Assembly (NCBI GenBank): GCA_040143965.1
Contig: JASJQH010000031.1
Location: 1 to 44,000 of the forward strand
Reading direction: 5' to 3'
Length of the DNA stretch: 44,000 bases
Source of the DNA: Basidiobolus ranarum
Taxonomy: Eukaryota; Basidiobolomycota; Basidiobolomycetes; Basidiobolales
The translations under genes were made by a program, and so were the position numbers. Under the pieces are notes generated by a model. It saw only the letters and a list, made by a program, of their open reading frames with translations. It was not told the DNA's origin and did no database searches. Positions 33,134-44,000 of this stretch are shown here, one piece after another (within the stretch, counting starts at the first letter, position 1; the number at the start of each line of letters is the position of its first letter).

Positions 33134-34773
33134 GCTACAAGTTCACACTTACCTTTTGTTGTATAAAAACCAGTTATTAAGCCACTATTCCTCAAGTTAT
33201 TTTCATGTGTTATATGCCAAGATGGTGTAATAATAAGTAAAATAAACGACACTCTCATCGTGTCACGTCTGCTCACTTGGCAGCCTAAAAGACTATTGAG
33301 ACTTTCTTCAATTTAAACACTTACCAACGGTCTTTATGGTTTCATAACTAACCGTTCGGGCAATATATGTAAATGACATCGCTCCATAGTTGGAATCATT
33401 AGTAGGATATCATGTATATGGTTTAGTTAATTTGTCACATCACATTTGATATTAAAAACACAGTAATCTAACCTACTTAAGCTGTCGAAGCACTAATTAA
33501 CAAGGCACTTGTGCATTACAGGTAATCAGGTCCAGCTCACAGAATGTGGCTTGATATGTAAGCATATTTCCATTAGCACAACTTTCCTGAATCTATATAT
33601 CTCATGTACTACGAAGGCCTTGTATGACGTCTCTAAGTTTGACCTAATAAATCTAAATCAATTATTTCTCATGTGGAGTGTACAAATACATGTGCCTCAT
33701 TATGCAACAAACCTGCTCTTTTATCCAAGCAACAACAGCTATATAGACCAAGAACCCATCGTCTTAATCAACGTTAGCAAAGCTTAGAGCTTGTAAACCA
33801 TGGCCAGAAACACATGATGGGAGCCCAGCATAATATCAATCACCAGAGCTATATCCTTAGCGCCAAGGCGAAACCTTGGCAATGACAATTCTATACAATA
33901 TATATAATGCATGGGTATGGGTATGGATTAGTGGTAAAGCCAAGAATTGTAATAAATGTATCACGTCTCAACATAGACAGGCCAATGAATGGTGCGGAAT
34001 CTGGGTTTAAAATAGAATACTAATCTTGAAACACTAACTTAACGCTCGATTCGTTTGATCTTACTACTTGAATCATTGCAATAAAGAAAACCTGTTTCCT
34101 TTATCTGATAACCACTATTCCCTGTTGGTTTCACCGAAAGTTGCCCGATTTCTGCACTATTTGTTAGTAGTAAGAGATTTTCAGTTTCTGCATGCAATAA
34201 GAATTTGATTTGCTATGGATGATATATGACAGCTCCATTCTAAATTCCCGGCTCATAAGTGCAGCTATAATAAGTAAAATTGTGACTGGCTCAACGGGAG
34301 AAATCCGAACATTTGTCCAATCAAGTTGATTTGTGTGGATCTCAGGGATCATCTAGTGGCAATTTCGTTTCCATCCTATTAGCACTAAATGATGTAAATG
34401 ATGGGTTCAAGAGTTGTACAGCTTAGATCTGTTGAAACCTAATGGGGTACAGACGTCTGGAATTCAAACAAATATGGTTGTACGTTTAATTGATAATTTA
34501 TGAATTGGGACGTGATTTCCGCCATGCAGTAATGGCTTGCAGGCTCCTTCCATTAAGCAATAAATTCTCCACTACTTCCTTACTTCCGGTTTCTTAATCT
34601 ATATCATAGTATTCACACTTTCTGTCTTTTCCTAACAAAAGGTTATTTGAACTTTACTCAACTTCTAATCTTTAGAGCTTGTTATTTTCGTTCTCTTACA
34701 CCCCTACTACCTATTACTTGAACTTGTATTTTACCCGTACTTTATAGACCTTTATTATACTTAATATATTACT
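33134..34773. other. longest intergenic spacer, no gene seen
   Basis: 1640 bp of AT-rich sequence between TRAPPC11 and NoxR. A 93-codon frame at 33509-33787 has no ATG at its start and no recognisable content. No tRNA, repeat or element was recognised. The right end holds pyrimidine-rich sequence before the NoxR start. Confidence 0.5.
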
Positions 34774-36723
34774 ATGTCGTTAATGAAGGTTAGTCATAAA
34801 CTGGGTACTCTTTGGACTTCAGTGCATACATTTAACAACGTTGGGTTACTATAGCTGGAGCTCGAACAATGGCAGTTAGCTGCAAAAGCTTTTGATGAGA
34901 AGAAGTATGAGACTGCCCTTGAGATGTTTGAGGTATTCCATATTCATTAGGGTTATCAAAAATGAACTCCTTCTTACTTTTTAAATTTAGACTGTTGGTG
35001 AATCGGCCAAAATATTTTTTAATATCGGTGTTATCTTAAGTACTTTGAATGAACACGAGTCTGCTGTAAGTCCCAGATTCAACAAGAACAATTCTTTATC
35101 CTGTTCTAACTTTGAATATTTGTAATTCATCAATAGGTGCGGGCTTATACATCGGCTTTACAACAAGACCAATACTTTGCTGTTGCTTATTTTCAAAAGG
35201 GTGTTTCCAACATGATTCTCAAAGATTTCGAGGCCGCTTTTGAAGATTTCAATGATTCTTTATTGGTAAGTTTTTGACCAGAATGCGTGATTTTCTCCTG
35301 AAATATATGGAATGTTTAAACTGACTTTTTGTTTCATCTCCAACTGTAGTATCTTCGTGGTAATCTTTACATCGATTATGCACAACTTGGACTTGATTTC
35401 AAGCTATATTCTTGCGAAGTCTTGTTCAACAGAGCTTTATGCTATTTTTATTTGGACGAGGATGCGCTTGGAATGAATGACCTTTTAGCTGCACAAAAGG
35501 AGAAGCAAATTCCCAAGCATTGTATCATTGATAAAGCAATAGATAATAAGGCCCAAGTAATATCTCACATCCAAGTATATCCATTCCTTTCTAGATCTAA
35601 CGTGAATTGATACTTTTAGGATTGCGCCTTCTACAGTATTCCGCGTGGTGTTTTATATCGACCATGTGAGAGCAAAATCAAAAACTCCAAGAAGGTCGAC
35701 TACCTTGGTAATTCAAAGCTTATTGCTGCTGCAGACGATAAGGATACATTTACTGGATTTAAGGGCGCCCTAGTCCGTAAGGTACGATTCAATGTCTCCT
35801 CACACAGCTGATGTTGTGTCTGATCATATGTTTTTTTAGGCCACATACATGGCAACTACCAGCCCTGTTCCATCGGTCAAATCCGGTTTTGGGAAACCTA
35901 TGGCTGAGGCGATTACCTCGCGTGAATTCAAATCTAATCCATATTCTAATAACCAATTCACCAGAGCTGCTATGGCTGCAAATGAAGAATCAGATGATTA
36001 TATCCCTGATATGGTTATGCCTGCAAATCATCCCCTTAACAATGTGTCCAATCTTATGCCCAAGCCATCCCTAGTTCGTCGTGCCACTCTTGGAGATTCT
36101 CTACGTCGTTCAAACTCCAGGGCTGCTGAGAGATTTCGGTCAAAGCCTAGTTTGGTCCGACACAACACTGCTGCTGGATATGGTAAGCCTGGCGATGACC
36201 ATGAGGTTCCTAGACTTGATATCAGAGCAGCACTGGCTTCAACACCCAGAGCCCATTCTCCTTTGGCTTCACATCCACCAAATAATCCTCTAAATGGATC
36301 TGATACGCCCGCTCTATCCCCTTTAAGCACATCTCCAACATCTAGTTTGGGTTCGGCCGAAGACTCTGCCTCACTCTTCAACTCCTCCAAGTCCATGAGA
36401 GTTCCTAAAGGCAAAGTAAGTTGTACACTCAAATGCTACTTTTATATGCATGACACTGATTTTCTGTCTAGCTCAAGGTGAAATGTCATTACAATGATAC
36501 CCGCGTGATTTTAGTAGATTATAACGTGACATTTGATGGATTACTCAGTCGGATTAAAGACAAGTATGCTATAGAGAGCCCGGTGAAACTAAAGTATCGT
36601 GATGAGGATGATGAATTGGTTCTTATCACCGATCAAGACGACTTGGACTTGGCTCGCGGTCTTCTCGATGATGACTCGGATTCTGGGTTGAGCGATCGTC
36701 TAGAGGTCTGGTGTTTTGTTTAG
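34774..36723 (+). CDS. NoxR: NADPH oxidase regulatory subunit, p67phox-like NoxR (8 exons)
   Basis: Exons 34774-34788, 34855-34932, 34991-35065, 35137-35265, 35350-35556, 35620-35781, 35840-36415 and 36472-36723 give 497 residues; introns are 56-84 bp. TPR repeats fill residues 1 to about 165 (QWQLAAKAFDEKKYETAL, AKIFFNIGVI, AVAYFQKGVSNMI, FKLYSCEVLFNRALCYF). Residues 169-217 match the p67phox activation segment: IPRGVLYRP, then KKVDYLG at 192-198 and DKDTFTGF. A Ser/Pro-rich linker follows. The C-terminal PB1 domain (about 415-497) has the acidic OPCA stretch YRDEDDELVLITDQDDLDLA. No SH3 domain is present, as in other fungal NoxR. The protein would carry Rac-GTP to NoxA/NoxB-type oxidases to make superoxide during hyphal development. 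The first exon codes only five residues, typical for this gene type. Confidence 0.95.
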
Positions 36724-37768
36724 TTCCATCACATCACAAAATCACCTTCCCTACACGCCCATATACTTTACATCTTTACATGAAATGCATATAAATCTTC
36801 ATACTACAGCTGGTCATTTTATGTTGATTTCAACTTTGCTAGTCTTACACCTTACACACATAAAGCTGACCAATTCAATGCTAGCCATAAAACTTACAAG
36901 AGACATCAATATTGCTCTAATAAGAGTGGAATTTAATCTATCTTTCACCCATCGGGTATTTAATTGAACCACAGTCATACACACTCGCACTTTTGTAATA
37001 AAGGAAAAATTTTCCCCCCAATATCTTATCTCTAGTGCCATTGGCTGGTACCAAAGAGTAATTTATCGATGGAGCTGCGATCAGACCTAGACTTTTTTAT
37101 CATCGAAAACCAACAAAAGCCATCAAAGCATCGCCATGAAGTCAACGAAACCCATCAAATTATAGCTGTAGAATGATCGAGAATTGGCCTGTTGTCAATG
37201 ACGTTTTATTCAAAGCTCATTTTTGTCATTCTTGAGACAAATCAACCAAATCAACCGGCGCATGATTCAAAGCTTAAAGAAACAGGCCGCAGTTGTTCGA
37301 ACGCTACCCCCTACTTGCACTATGTACGCCAGCCCATCGCTTCCCCATCATCCTGACTTTGCTCGCTGCTCCCATATCAATTGGCTTTCTACTTCGCTTA
37401 TGGAGAGCATTTTTTTTCTTTCCCAAAAAGGAAGACCATATTACAACTAGTCATAAGTGTGGAATCAAGATCAATGCAATTTATACAGTCTATACACAAT
37501 TTATACAGTCTATACACTAAAAGGTGTTCCATTTATATAGAAATTTAAGTCAGAAAAAAAAAGGAGGCTATTACGGCTAAAAAATTCTTACATTACGAAA
37601 ATAAAAAAAAATTAAAGCGATCTCTTCGAGAAGAGCCCTAGGTTCTGGTGATCTTCTACCCCTTAAGAGCATCACTACGTGTTGTTATTCTTTTAGTTTT
37701 CCATCTCTAAAGAAAACTATTGGCATTCGCAAGGATCATTTATCCCGTTATCTGCGAAGCCATCCATC
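36724..37768. other. intergenic spacer, no gene seen
   Basis: It contains AATAAA near 36997 suitable for the NoxR 3' end, a perfect 20-bp tandem repeat (separate entry) and poly-A tracts. Open frames at 37223-37520 have no recognisable product. Confidence 0.5.
37477..37516. repeat. perfect 20-bp tandem repeat, two copies
   Basis: CAATTTATACAGTCTATACA occurs at 37477-37496 and again at 37497-37516 without change. A recent slippage or duplication event upstream of eIF4G. Confidence 0.85.
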
Positions 37769-37775
37769 TATAAAA
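37769..37775 (+). promoter_or_regulatory. TATA box of the eIF4G gene
   Basis: TATAAAA lies about 160 bp upstream of the ATG at 37932. The intervening leader is rich in C/T runs and has no ATG, as expected for an unimpeded translation-factor mRNA. Confidence 0.55.
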
Positions 37776-37931
37776 CTTCGATCGTTAATTAACTTTCGAC
37801 TTTTCCTCTTCGTTCGGTTCACTTCCTTACGATATCTTCTCTAACGGTTCTCTATATACCGTTTAGTCCCAGATTCCCATTTCTTTTTTTCTTTTTCTTT
37901 TTTTTTGTAATTTACTTCACACGTTCAAGTT

Positions 37932-40900
37932 ATGAATCCTAAACCTAGTTCCAACAAAGCCACACCACAGTTCACCTACGCTCAATTAGCACAGAAAGCT
38001 AAGAACACTGTTTCTACCCCACCATCTCAACCACAATCGGCTAAATCTCCCCCAACCAAATCTGAAAAGCCTGCTTCTCAACCTAAACAACAGCCAACAG
38101 TGCAATCTAATGGTAACAGCTCTCAATCTGCACCTGTTCCTAATGCTTGGGTAAAGAAACCTGTCATCTCTGCTTCTAAAGGTTCTGCGGTTCAATTTCC
38201 TGCTCGTCAACCATCTGTTGGAAGTGCTCCTGCAATCCAGTTTGGATCAATCAATCAAGCAGCACCTAATAATGGTTCTACAGAATCTACTACAGAGCCT
38301 ACTGACTCTGTTAAGGAACCTGTAAAAGAAAGTGCTCCAGCACAGCAAGAACAGCCTGCTGTCAGTAACAAGCCTACTAAACCCGTCTTTGGTTCTTCTG
38401 CTACCAAAAATACTGGAAATGCACCAGTTCGTAAGGCTCAGACTGAGGCTGCCCCTCAAACTAAGGTCACTCCAGCACCTGCTGTTGAGACACCAAAGTT
38501 GACACAACCATCTCCCCGTCCTCGTCCAGCTCAATCTCCCAGTGTTCCTCATGCTCCCCATCCCCATCAACCCCACCAATTCTCTCCTCGTCAAGGACAC
38601 CAACCACATCCTTCTAGTCAGCCTCATATTCGCCCCCATCACTATCCTAAATCTCCTATGCCAGTGAATGCGGGACCTGGCTCACCTTCCATGGCTACTA
38701 GCCCTGTTATACCAGCAGCTTTCTCTCCTCAACAAAGACCCAGAGATAAGCCTATGCACAGCCCAATTCAGCCTCCTATGTCACCTTCTATGGCACAGGT
38801 AATTTTTTATTCAACTAACATATTCGTCCAAAAGTTCATTAACTAATGAATTGGTTTTTTAGTACCCATATCAATATCCTGGTTATCAACCTCAATACGA
38901 CCCCAGTGGTCAACAAGGATTTTACCGTCCGGTATACTCTGTACCATACCCTGTTCCTGTTATGCCACCTGGTGTTCAACCTCGTTTAAACACTGGTGCT
39001 CCTACATTTGTTCCTCCTCAGTCTAACAGAGCCATCAGAATTGTTAATCCTAAGACCGGTGGTGTTGTTGACCTTAAGGGTTCACCCCCAGTTAGTAACA
39101 AGGAGTCACCAGTCTCTTCTCCATCTACCCCTAAAGCCCAATCCAAACCTGAAGAGGTGAAAGAAAAGGCTGAGGAAGTTTCTGAACCAAAGGAAAATTT
39201 CACTGTTCCCAAGAGTACTGAGTCAAAGGCAATCCCTATTGTTAATCCTGCTATGAAAGAACAAAATGAAGCACCTAAAGTTCCTGAAGTTGAAACTAAA
39301 CCTGAGGTAGAGGCACCTAAGGAGACCGAAGTTGCCCCTGTTCCTGAGGCTGCTCCTGAAGTTGCTCCTGTTCAAGAAGTTGTACCTGAGGTTGCTTCTG
39401 TCGAAGAACCTGTACAGGAGAAGGCCATTGAAACTGAAGAAGCTGTCAAGACTAGTGAGACCAAGGAGGTCATTGAAAATATCGAAGAGAAGCAAGTTGA
39501 GCCTGCCACTGTTGAAGAAGTAAATGTTGCCAAGGAAGAGCCCAAGGAACCCGTTGTTGAATCCTCTAAAGATCAACAAGAAGTTGTTCCTGAGGTTAAG
39601 CAAGAAGTTGAGGCTGAAATCCCACAAGTCGAAGAACCAAGTGTTTCTGAGACTCCTAAGGAAGATGAGGCTCAAGTTCCTGATACTACCAGCGAAGCTA
39701 AGGAGACTGTTCAACCTAAGAGTGAAGCCGTAGTTCCTGAAGCTGAGGCCGTTGAGGCCGAGACTAAGGAAGAATCCAAGCCTGAGGTAGCACCTGCTAG
39801 TGAAACCAAAGCAGAAGCTGATGCTCCAGTTCAATCCTCTCAAGTAGAAGATAACGCTAAGCCTGCTGAAGCAAGCAATGCTACTCCTGCCAGTACTCTT
39901 AACCCCGAGCAACTTAACCAAGTTACTTATCCTCCAAACATTAATGCTCCTAAGAGTTTGGCTGAATCCGGTCCTCTTAAGTATGATGCTTCATTCTTAC
40001 TTCAATTCAAGGATGTCTGCAAAGATAGACCTAATAATATGCCTACCCTTGAGTCTCTTGGTATTGAGGAAAATGTCCGTGATGACAAGAGATCTGCCAG
40101 TAGTGGTGGTAGACGTGGAGGACGTGGTGGAGGAAATAGTGGACCTAAAGGCGCTAATTCTTTCGCTGGAGATATGGGCTCATTCAAACATACACCAAAG
40201 ACCAGTGAGGAAAGATTTGCTGCCTCACAGGGTGCTGGAGGCCGCGGTGGTTTCAATCGTGGTTCTATGGGTGGTAGATCCGCTAGTGGTAGCAACAATA
40301 TGCCAGGTATGGGCAGTCGTGATGGCCGAGGATCTCGTTCAGGACGCCATAACAAGGGCAAGGGTGAGCGTCAACAACAAGGTGGACCTACCATTCCTCT
40401 TGATGAGGTCGTTCCTCTTGCTTTCTCTAAAGAGCGTTGGGTTCCTAACGCTATTGCTGCCCCATCAGCCGATGAAGAGAAGGCCAAGAAAGATATCCTC
40501 TGCCGTAAGGTTAATGGTCTCTTGAATAAATTGACTCTTGAGAAGTTCGAATCTATTTCCGACAAGATTACCGACTTTGCCAACAAAGCTACTGATGAAA
40601 AGAATGGATCTACTCTCCAAACTATCATTCAATTAGTCTTTGAGAAGGCTACTGATGAACCTAACTTCATTATGGTATATGCATCTCTTTGCAGAAAGAT
40701 GATGGATAACATTAGCGCTGACGTTATGGACGAAAGCATCAGAGGTAAAGATAACAAGCCTGTTGCTGGTGGTGCCTTATTCCGTAAATACCTTCTTAGC
40801 AGATGTCAAGAAGAGTTTGAAAAGGGTTGGAAGGTTAACTTGGCCGATGGTTCTTCTTTGGACAATCCTAACGCCCTTCTCACTGATGAATACTATGTCG

Positions 40901-42336
40901 CTGCCAAGGCTAAGCGTAGAGGTCTTGGTTTGATGGGATTCATTGGAGAACTCTTCAAGTTACAAATGTTAACTGAACGTATTATGCACGAGTGTATCAA
41001 ACGCCTTTTGAGTAACGTTCAAACCCCTGAGGAAGAAGAAACCGAAAGTTTGTGCAAGCTTATGACCACTGTTGGAAAGCAATTGGATCGTAAAGAAGCT
41101 AAGAATTATATGGATGCTTACTTCCAACGTATGAAGGAAATGTCCGTTAACAAGAAATTGAACAGTAGAATCAGATTCATGTTATTGGATGTTATCGATT
41201 TACGTTCTAACAAATGGGTTCCTCGTCGTGAGGTTGCCGGTCCTAAAACCATCTCCCAAATTCATCAAGATGCTCAAAAGCAAAAGGAAGAAACTGCTGA
41301 GATGCTTAAGAAAACTGCCAGCTCCGGTGGCAGAATGCCTTCTAATAACCAACAACTCAATCGTTCCAATTCTGAACGTCGTGATAGACGTGGTCCTCCT
41401 GGTCAACAAGGTCCTGATGGTTGGAACACTGTTGGAAATGCACCTTCTTCACGTAAAACTGGGGATTTGGCCGCCTTTGGTAACTTAACCCGCAGCAAGA
41501 GTGGGGCTAATGTTAGTCTTGGTCCTGGTGGAGGCGTTTTCGGTGCTCTCGGTGGTGGTAGCAAGGGTTGGAAACCAGCTGAAGCTAAGGGTAAGGAAGA
41601 ACCCAAGGCCAAGCCCCCATCTGGTAACATGTTCAGTGCTCTTATGTCATCTGAGAGCCCCAAGAAGGATTTCGAAAGAAAGCCATTGAACCTTCGTCCT
41701 AGAAGTGTCCAAACCCCTGAAGAGACTAAGCCTGAGGAGGTCAAACTCACCAAGGATGAGGCCGAAGCCAAGGTGAAGGCCATGGTTGCTGAGTACTTGT
41801 CTGTCCAGGATGTTCCTGAAGTAACAACATGTATCAAAGAACTTGGCTCTTCTGAATTCTACCCTACTGTCATTTCCGAGTTTATCAACGAAGCTATTGA
41901 CAAGAAGCAGAAGGATATTGATGCTGTGATCAAGTTGTTCAAGGTGTTAGCTACTTCTGATGTCATTACCCGCGACTTGTTTGTCGCAGGTATTCTTGAG
42001 GTAATGGAATATTTGGAAGATATTTCTATTGATGTTCCCCAAGCGTTCAGCCGTATGGGGGCCATGATGGCTGGAGCACCTATTGAGCTAGAGGACCTTC
42101 CCAAGATTCTCGAGAATCTATTGTCTCTCCCTGGAGCTATTCCTCCCTCCAACAAGGTATTGGGAGAGTATCTCAAGACACTTTCTGCTGACATCGGTGC
42201 TGAAGCACTCAAGGAGAAGTTCGAAAAGTCTGGATTGGAATGGACTCAGGTGCTACCTAAGGCACAACAATCCGAAGAAAAGATCGAGGAATTCTTGAAG
42301 AAATATGAGCTGGAGTTCTTACAGAAGACAAATTAA
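37932..42336 (+). CDS. TIF4631: eukaryotic translation initiation factor 4G (2 exons)
   Basis: Exons 37932-38798 and 38863-42336 (intron 64 bp) give 1446 residues. eIF4G is the cytoplasmic scaffold that joins the cap-binding eIF4E, eIF4A, Pab1 and the 40S ribosome. Residues 1-350 are low complexity (Pro/Ser/Gln, then YPYQYPGYQPQYDP). Residues about 380-640 are an acidic Glu/Pro/Val/Ala tract. The eIF4E-binding motif YDASFLL begins at Tyr663. An RGG/RG-rich stretch (about 700-790, RGGRGGG) precedes the MIF4G domain at about 836-1073 (NGLLNKLTLEKFESISDKI, GLMGFIGELFKLQMLTERIM). After a second RS/RGG-like linker comes an MA3 domain from about 1256, ending with a W2-like acidic helical tail. A C-terminal MA3 region is present in animal and many fungal forms but not in S. 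cerevisiae eIF4G. Confidence 0.95.
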
Positions 42337-42911
42337 AATCCGAGTACAAAATAATATACAGACGCAGACACAGACGCAGAGAATTAACCACATCACATCC
42401 ACACTATAACCTATCCGCCATATCTCGTCATTTTTCCTACGTATCGAATATCGATTGCTAATAAATCCTTATTACTCGTTTCGTCCTCTCTGAAAAAGAA
42501 CTCCATCATTGCTCCCTCGCTTTCCTCATACACTCTTTTCACCAGATGGGATTATTTTGTTTATTATATTTCCTTCCTTCCTTCCTTCTTATTTCCTATA
42601 TACATTTTCTCTTCCTCTCTTCCACAATCTTCTTAATTTACATATTATAAATATGAAAAAGATACTTTATATCCAAAAGAAACGCCGATCCCTGAAACGC
42701 TTACTATTCATTGAGTTTGTTGTTCATTGACTCGATGATCAATGGGCCTAATTTTGGGTTACATTTGCATATTTAATAAAATGCTCATTTCAAAATTAAC
42801 TAAAAATTCAAAGTAGAAAAGTACAAGATTACGGGATAGAAAGGGAAGGGAAGGCAAGGCAAGGGAGATGTGAAGCTATAAGATATTCAAAAAGAAATCC
42901 TTGGAATGGGA
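42337..42911. other. intergenic spacer with simple repeats
   Basis: Between the convergent eIF4G and RhoGAP genes. It contains a CAGACG/CAGACA run at about 42359-42381, a (TTCC)n tract at 42570-42588 and AATAAA near 42462. No gene seen. Confidence 0.55.
42570..42588. repeat. TTCC tetranucleotide microsatellite
   Basis: About four to five TTCC units in the 3' flank of eIF4G. Confidence 0.7.
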
Positions 42912-43969
42912 TTAATGGTCAACAAACTCCAACATATCTTTTACGTATTTTGTGGTGGTTCTAGGGGTCAATTTTCGGGTTAGCCGTGCAGGTCTTGGGG
43001 GTAGGGCGGGGTTCTGAGGAGATAAATTATCCGAAGAATTGGTCACATTCAGTGCCTTAGAATTTGGTATAGGTGAGACCATATTGGGGAGATGACTACC
43101 TCGAGCAGCAGGTGAGCGTCTAATATTAAGATTCAATACACCCATGTGAAGCCCGTTTCCATCAATGTCAATACTAATTAATCCAGAGTCATCTTTTCCG
43201 TTAGGTCCCAAAGAAGGAGTTCGACTAGGTGTAGCTGGCTTATTGTCATTAGTATGTGTGATATTCATATGCCCGGCTGGGTCCTTTGCTTTGTCTTCGG
43301 ATATGGATTCACTGTTGCTTGATACTCCATCTAATGCTGTCGTATTGGCAGAGGATAGATCGATGAGATCTCTGGTGGGTGCCAATGCACTAGAATCACT
43401 TTCGAATGCTTTTGAAGACTCGGGGTTGCCTTGGCATTGAGTTGACGGTGTTCCGGGTGGCCAAATTGAAGAGACTAATTTAAAATTGGATGTTTAGTTG
43501 GATATTCGATGAACACTTATTAACTCGTACAACATACTATCCATGGGTTTGTTGAGGGGGAATTGCCTGGAGCTTCGCTTGGGGTTTCTGGATACAAAGG
43601 CTGGGCTACTTGGTGCAGCATTCGATACCCGCGAGGATGATTTACGAGGAAGTGGGAAAACTACGCCAACATGATTAACAAACGCAGTGAACAATACCGA
43701 GCTGATCAACAGAGTGGGGCAAAAGATCAATCCCAAATTTGAAACTGTCATCTTATTCTCTGCATTATAAAAGTCCAGACGAGCCAAATGTGACATCAAC
43801 CAATGCAATAAATAATAATTCGGTTCAGGTAAACATTCAGCCACCAAGGCCAATTTTTCTGGTACATTTTCCATCAGTTTGAGTTTTTGTTCCGGTGAAA
43901 GACCTGCACTTTTAGGTAGACATGCACTAAATTCTGGGAGTAGATCTTGGGGGATGATAGGGTCGGGAA
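42912..43969 (-). CDS. RhoGAP-domain protein, C-terminal part (partial, 5' exons beyond right edge)
   Basis: Two exons are visible on the minus strand, 43969-43538 and 43474-42912, joined by a 63-bp intron with a GTATGT donor. The acceptor CTAG at 43970 opens the first visible exon, so earlier exons lie past 44000. The visible part contains the second half of a RhoGAP domain: VPDPIIPQDLLPEFSACL, LALVAECLPEPNYYLLHWLM and NKMTVSNLGLIFCPTLL. RhoGAPs speed GTP hydrolysis by Rho/Rac/Cdc42; the arginine finger would be in the missing part. The remaining 250 residues are Ser/Pro-rich and disordered. The SPNP/PALPPRPARL segment near the end looks like an SH3-binding site. Which RhoGAP this is cannot be told without the N-terminus. 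Confidence 0.88.
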
Positions 43970-44000
43970 CTAGTTAACAAAATATTATTTTCAGTGATTG

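Noticed and set aside
33509-33787. 93-codon plus-strand frame
   Set aside because: Starts at TTG, has no recognisable protein features and lies in an AT-rich spacer.
39018-39921. Minus-strand frame of 232 codons opposite eIF4G
   Set aside because: Shadow of the biased Glu/Pro/Val codons; composition (Leu/Asn/Phe/Gly repeats) matches the reverse complement of the real gene.

Overview
The window is nuclear DNA of a fungus. Almost every housekeeping gene is broken by short introns (about 54-90 bp, one of 256 bp) with GTAAGT/GTATGT-like donors, CTAAC/CTAAT-like branch sites and YAG acceptors. The gene set is fungal: trifunctional folate synthase, sterol C-14 reductase, a NoxR-type NADPH-oxidase regulator, a Meu6-type PH protein and a chitin deacetylase. 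The lineage cannot be fixed from sequence alone. The mixture (NoxR, TRAPPC11, Fe-S ferrochelatase, and a subtilisin-inhibitor gene of a family best known from Streptomyces) would suit an early-diverging filamentous fungus; this is inference. All gene models were built by hand from frame continuity, splice consensus and remembered family motifs. No search was run.

Region 1 (1-5.1 kb) is an accessory block of four intronless genes: a secreted zinc deaminase cut by the left edge, a secreted Streptomyces-subtilisin-inhibitor (SSI) family protein, an HSL-type alpha/beta hydrolase, and a secreted chitin/polysaccharide deacetylase with an in-frame TAG just after its signal peptide. The three secreted genes each have a clear TATA box. 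This is the most unusual part of the window.

Region 2 (5.7-14.3 kb) holds mitochondrial L-2-hydroxyglutarate dehydrogenase (8 exons), mitochondrial ferrochelatase (6 exons, [2Fe-2S] ligands present), sterol C-14 reductase ERG24 (3 exons, minus strand, convergent with ferrochelatase) and a Meu6-type PH protein with a 60-residue internal tandem repeat and probably a 5' UTR intron. Region 3 (14.3-20.6 kb) has a long gene-poor spacer, an unrecognised small multi-exon gene, isopentenyl-diphosphate isomerase (5 exons) and a single-exon BTB protein.

Region 4 (20.6-33.1 kb) carries FOL1 (folate synthase, minus), MED14 (Mediator, 12 exons, minus) and, divergent from it across 455 bp, TRAPPC11 (vesicle traffic, 17 exons). 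Region 5 (34.8-44 kb) carries NoxR (8 exons), eIF4G (2 exons) and the 3' part of a RhoGAP gene running off the right edge. Apart from region 1 the genes are not a functional cluster. ERG24 and IDI1 both feed sterol synthesis but are separated by unrelated genes. No transposon, CRISPR array, rRNA or convincing tRNA was seen.
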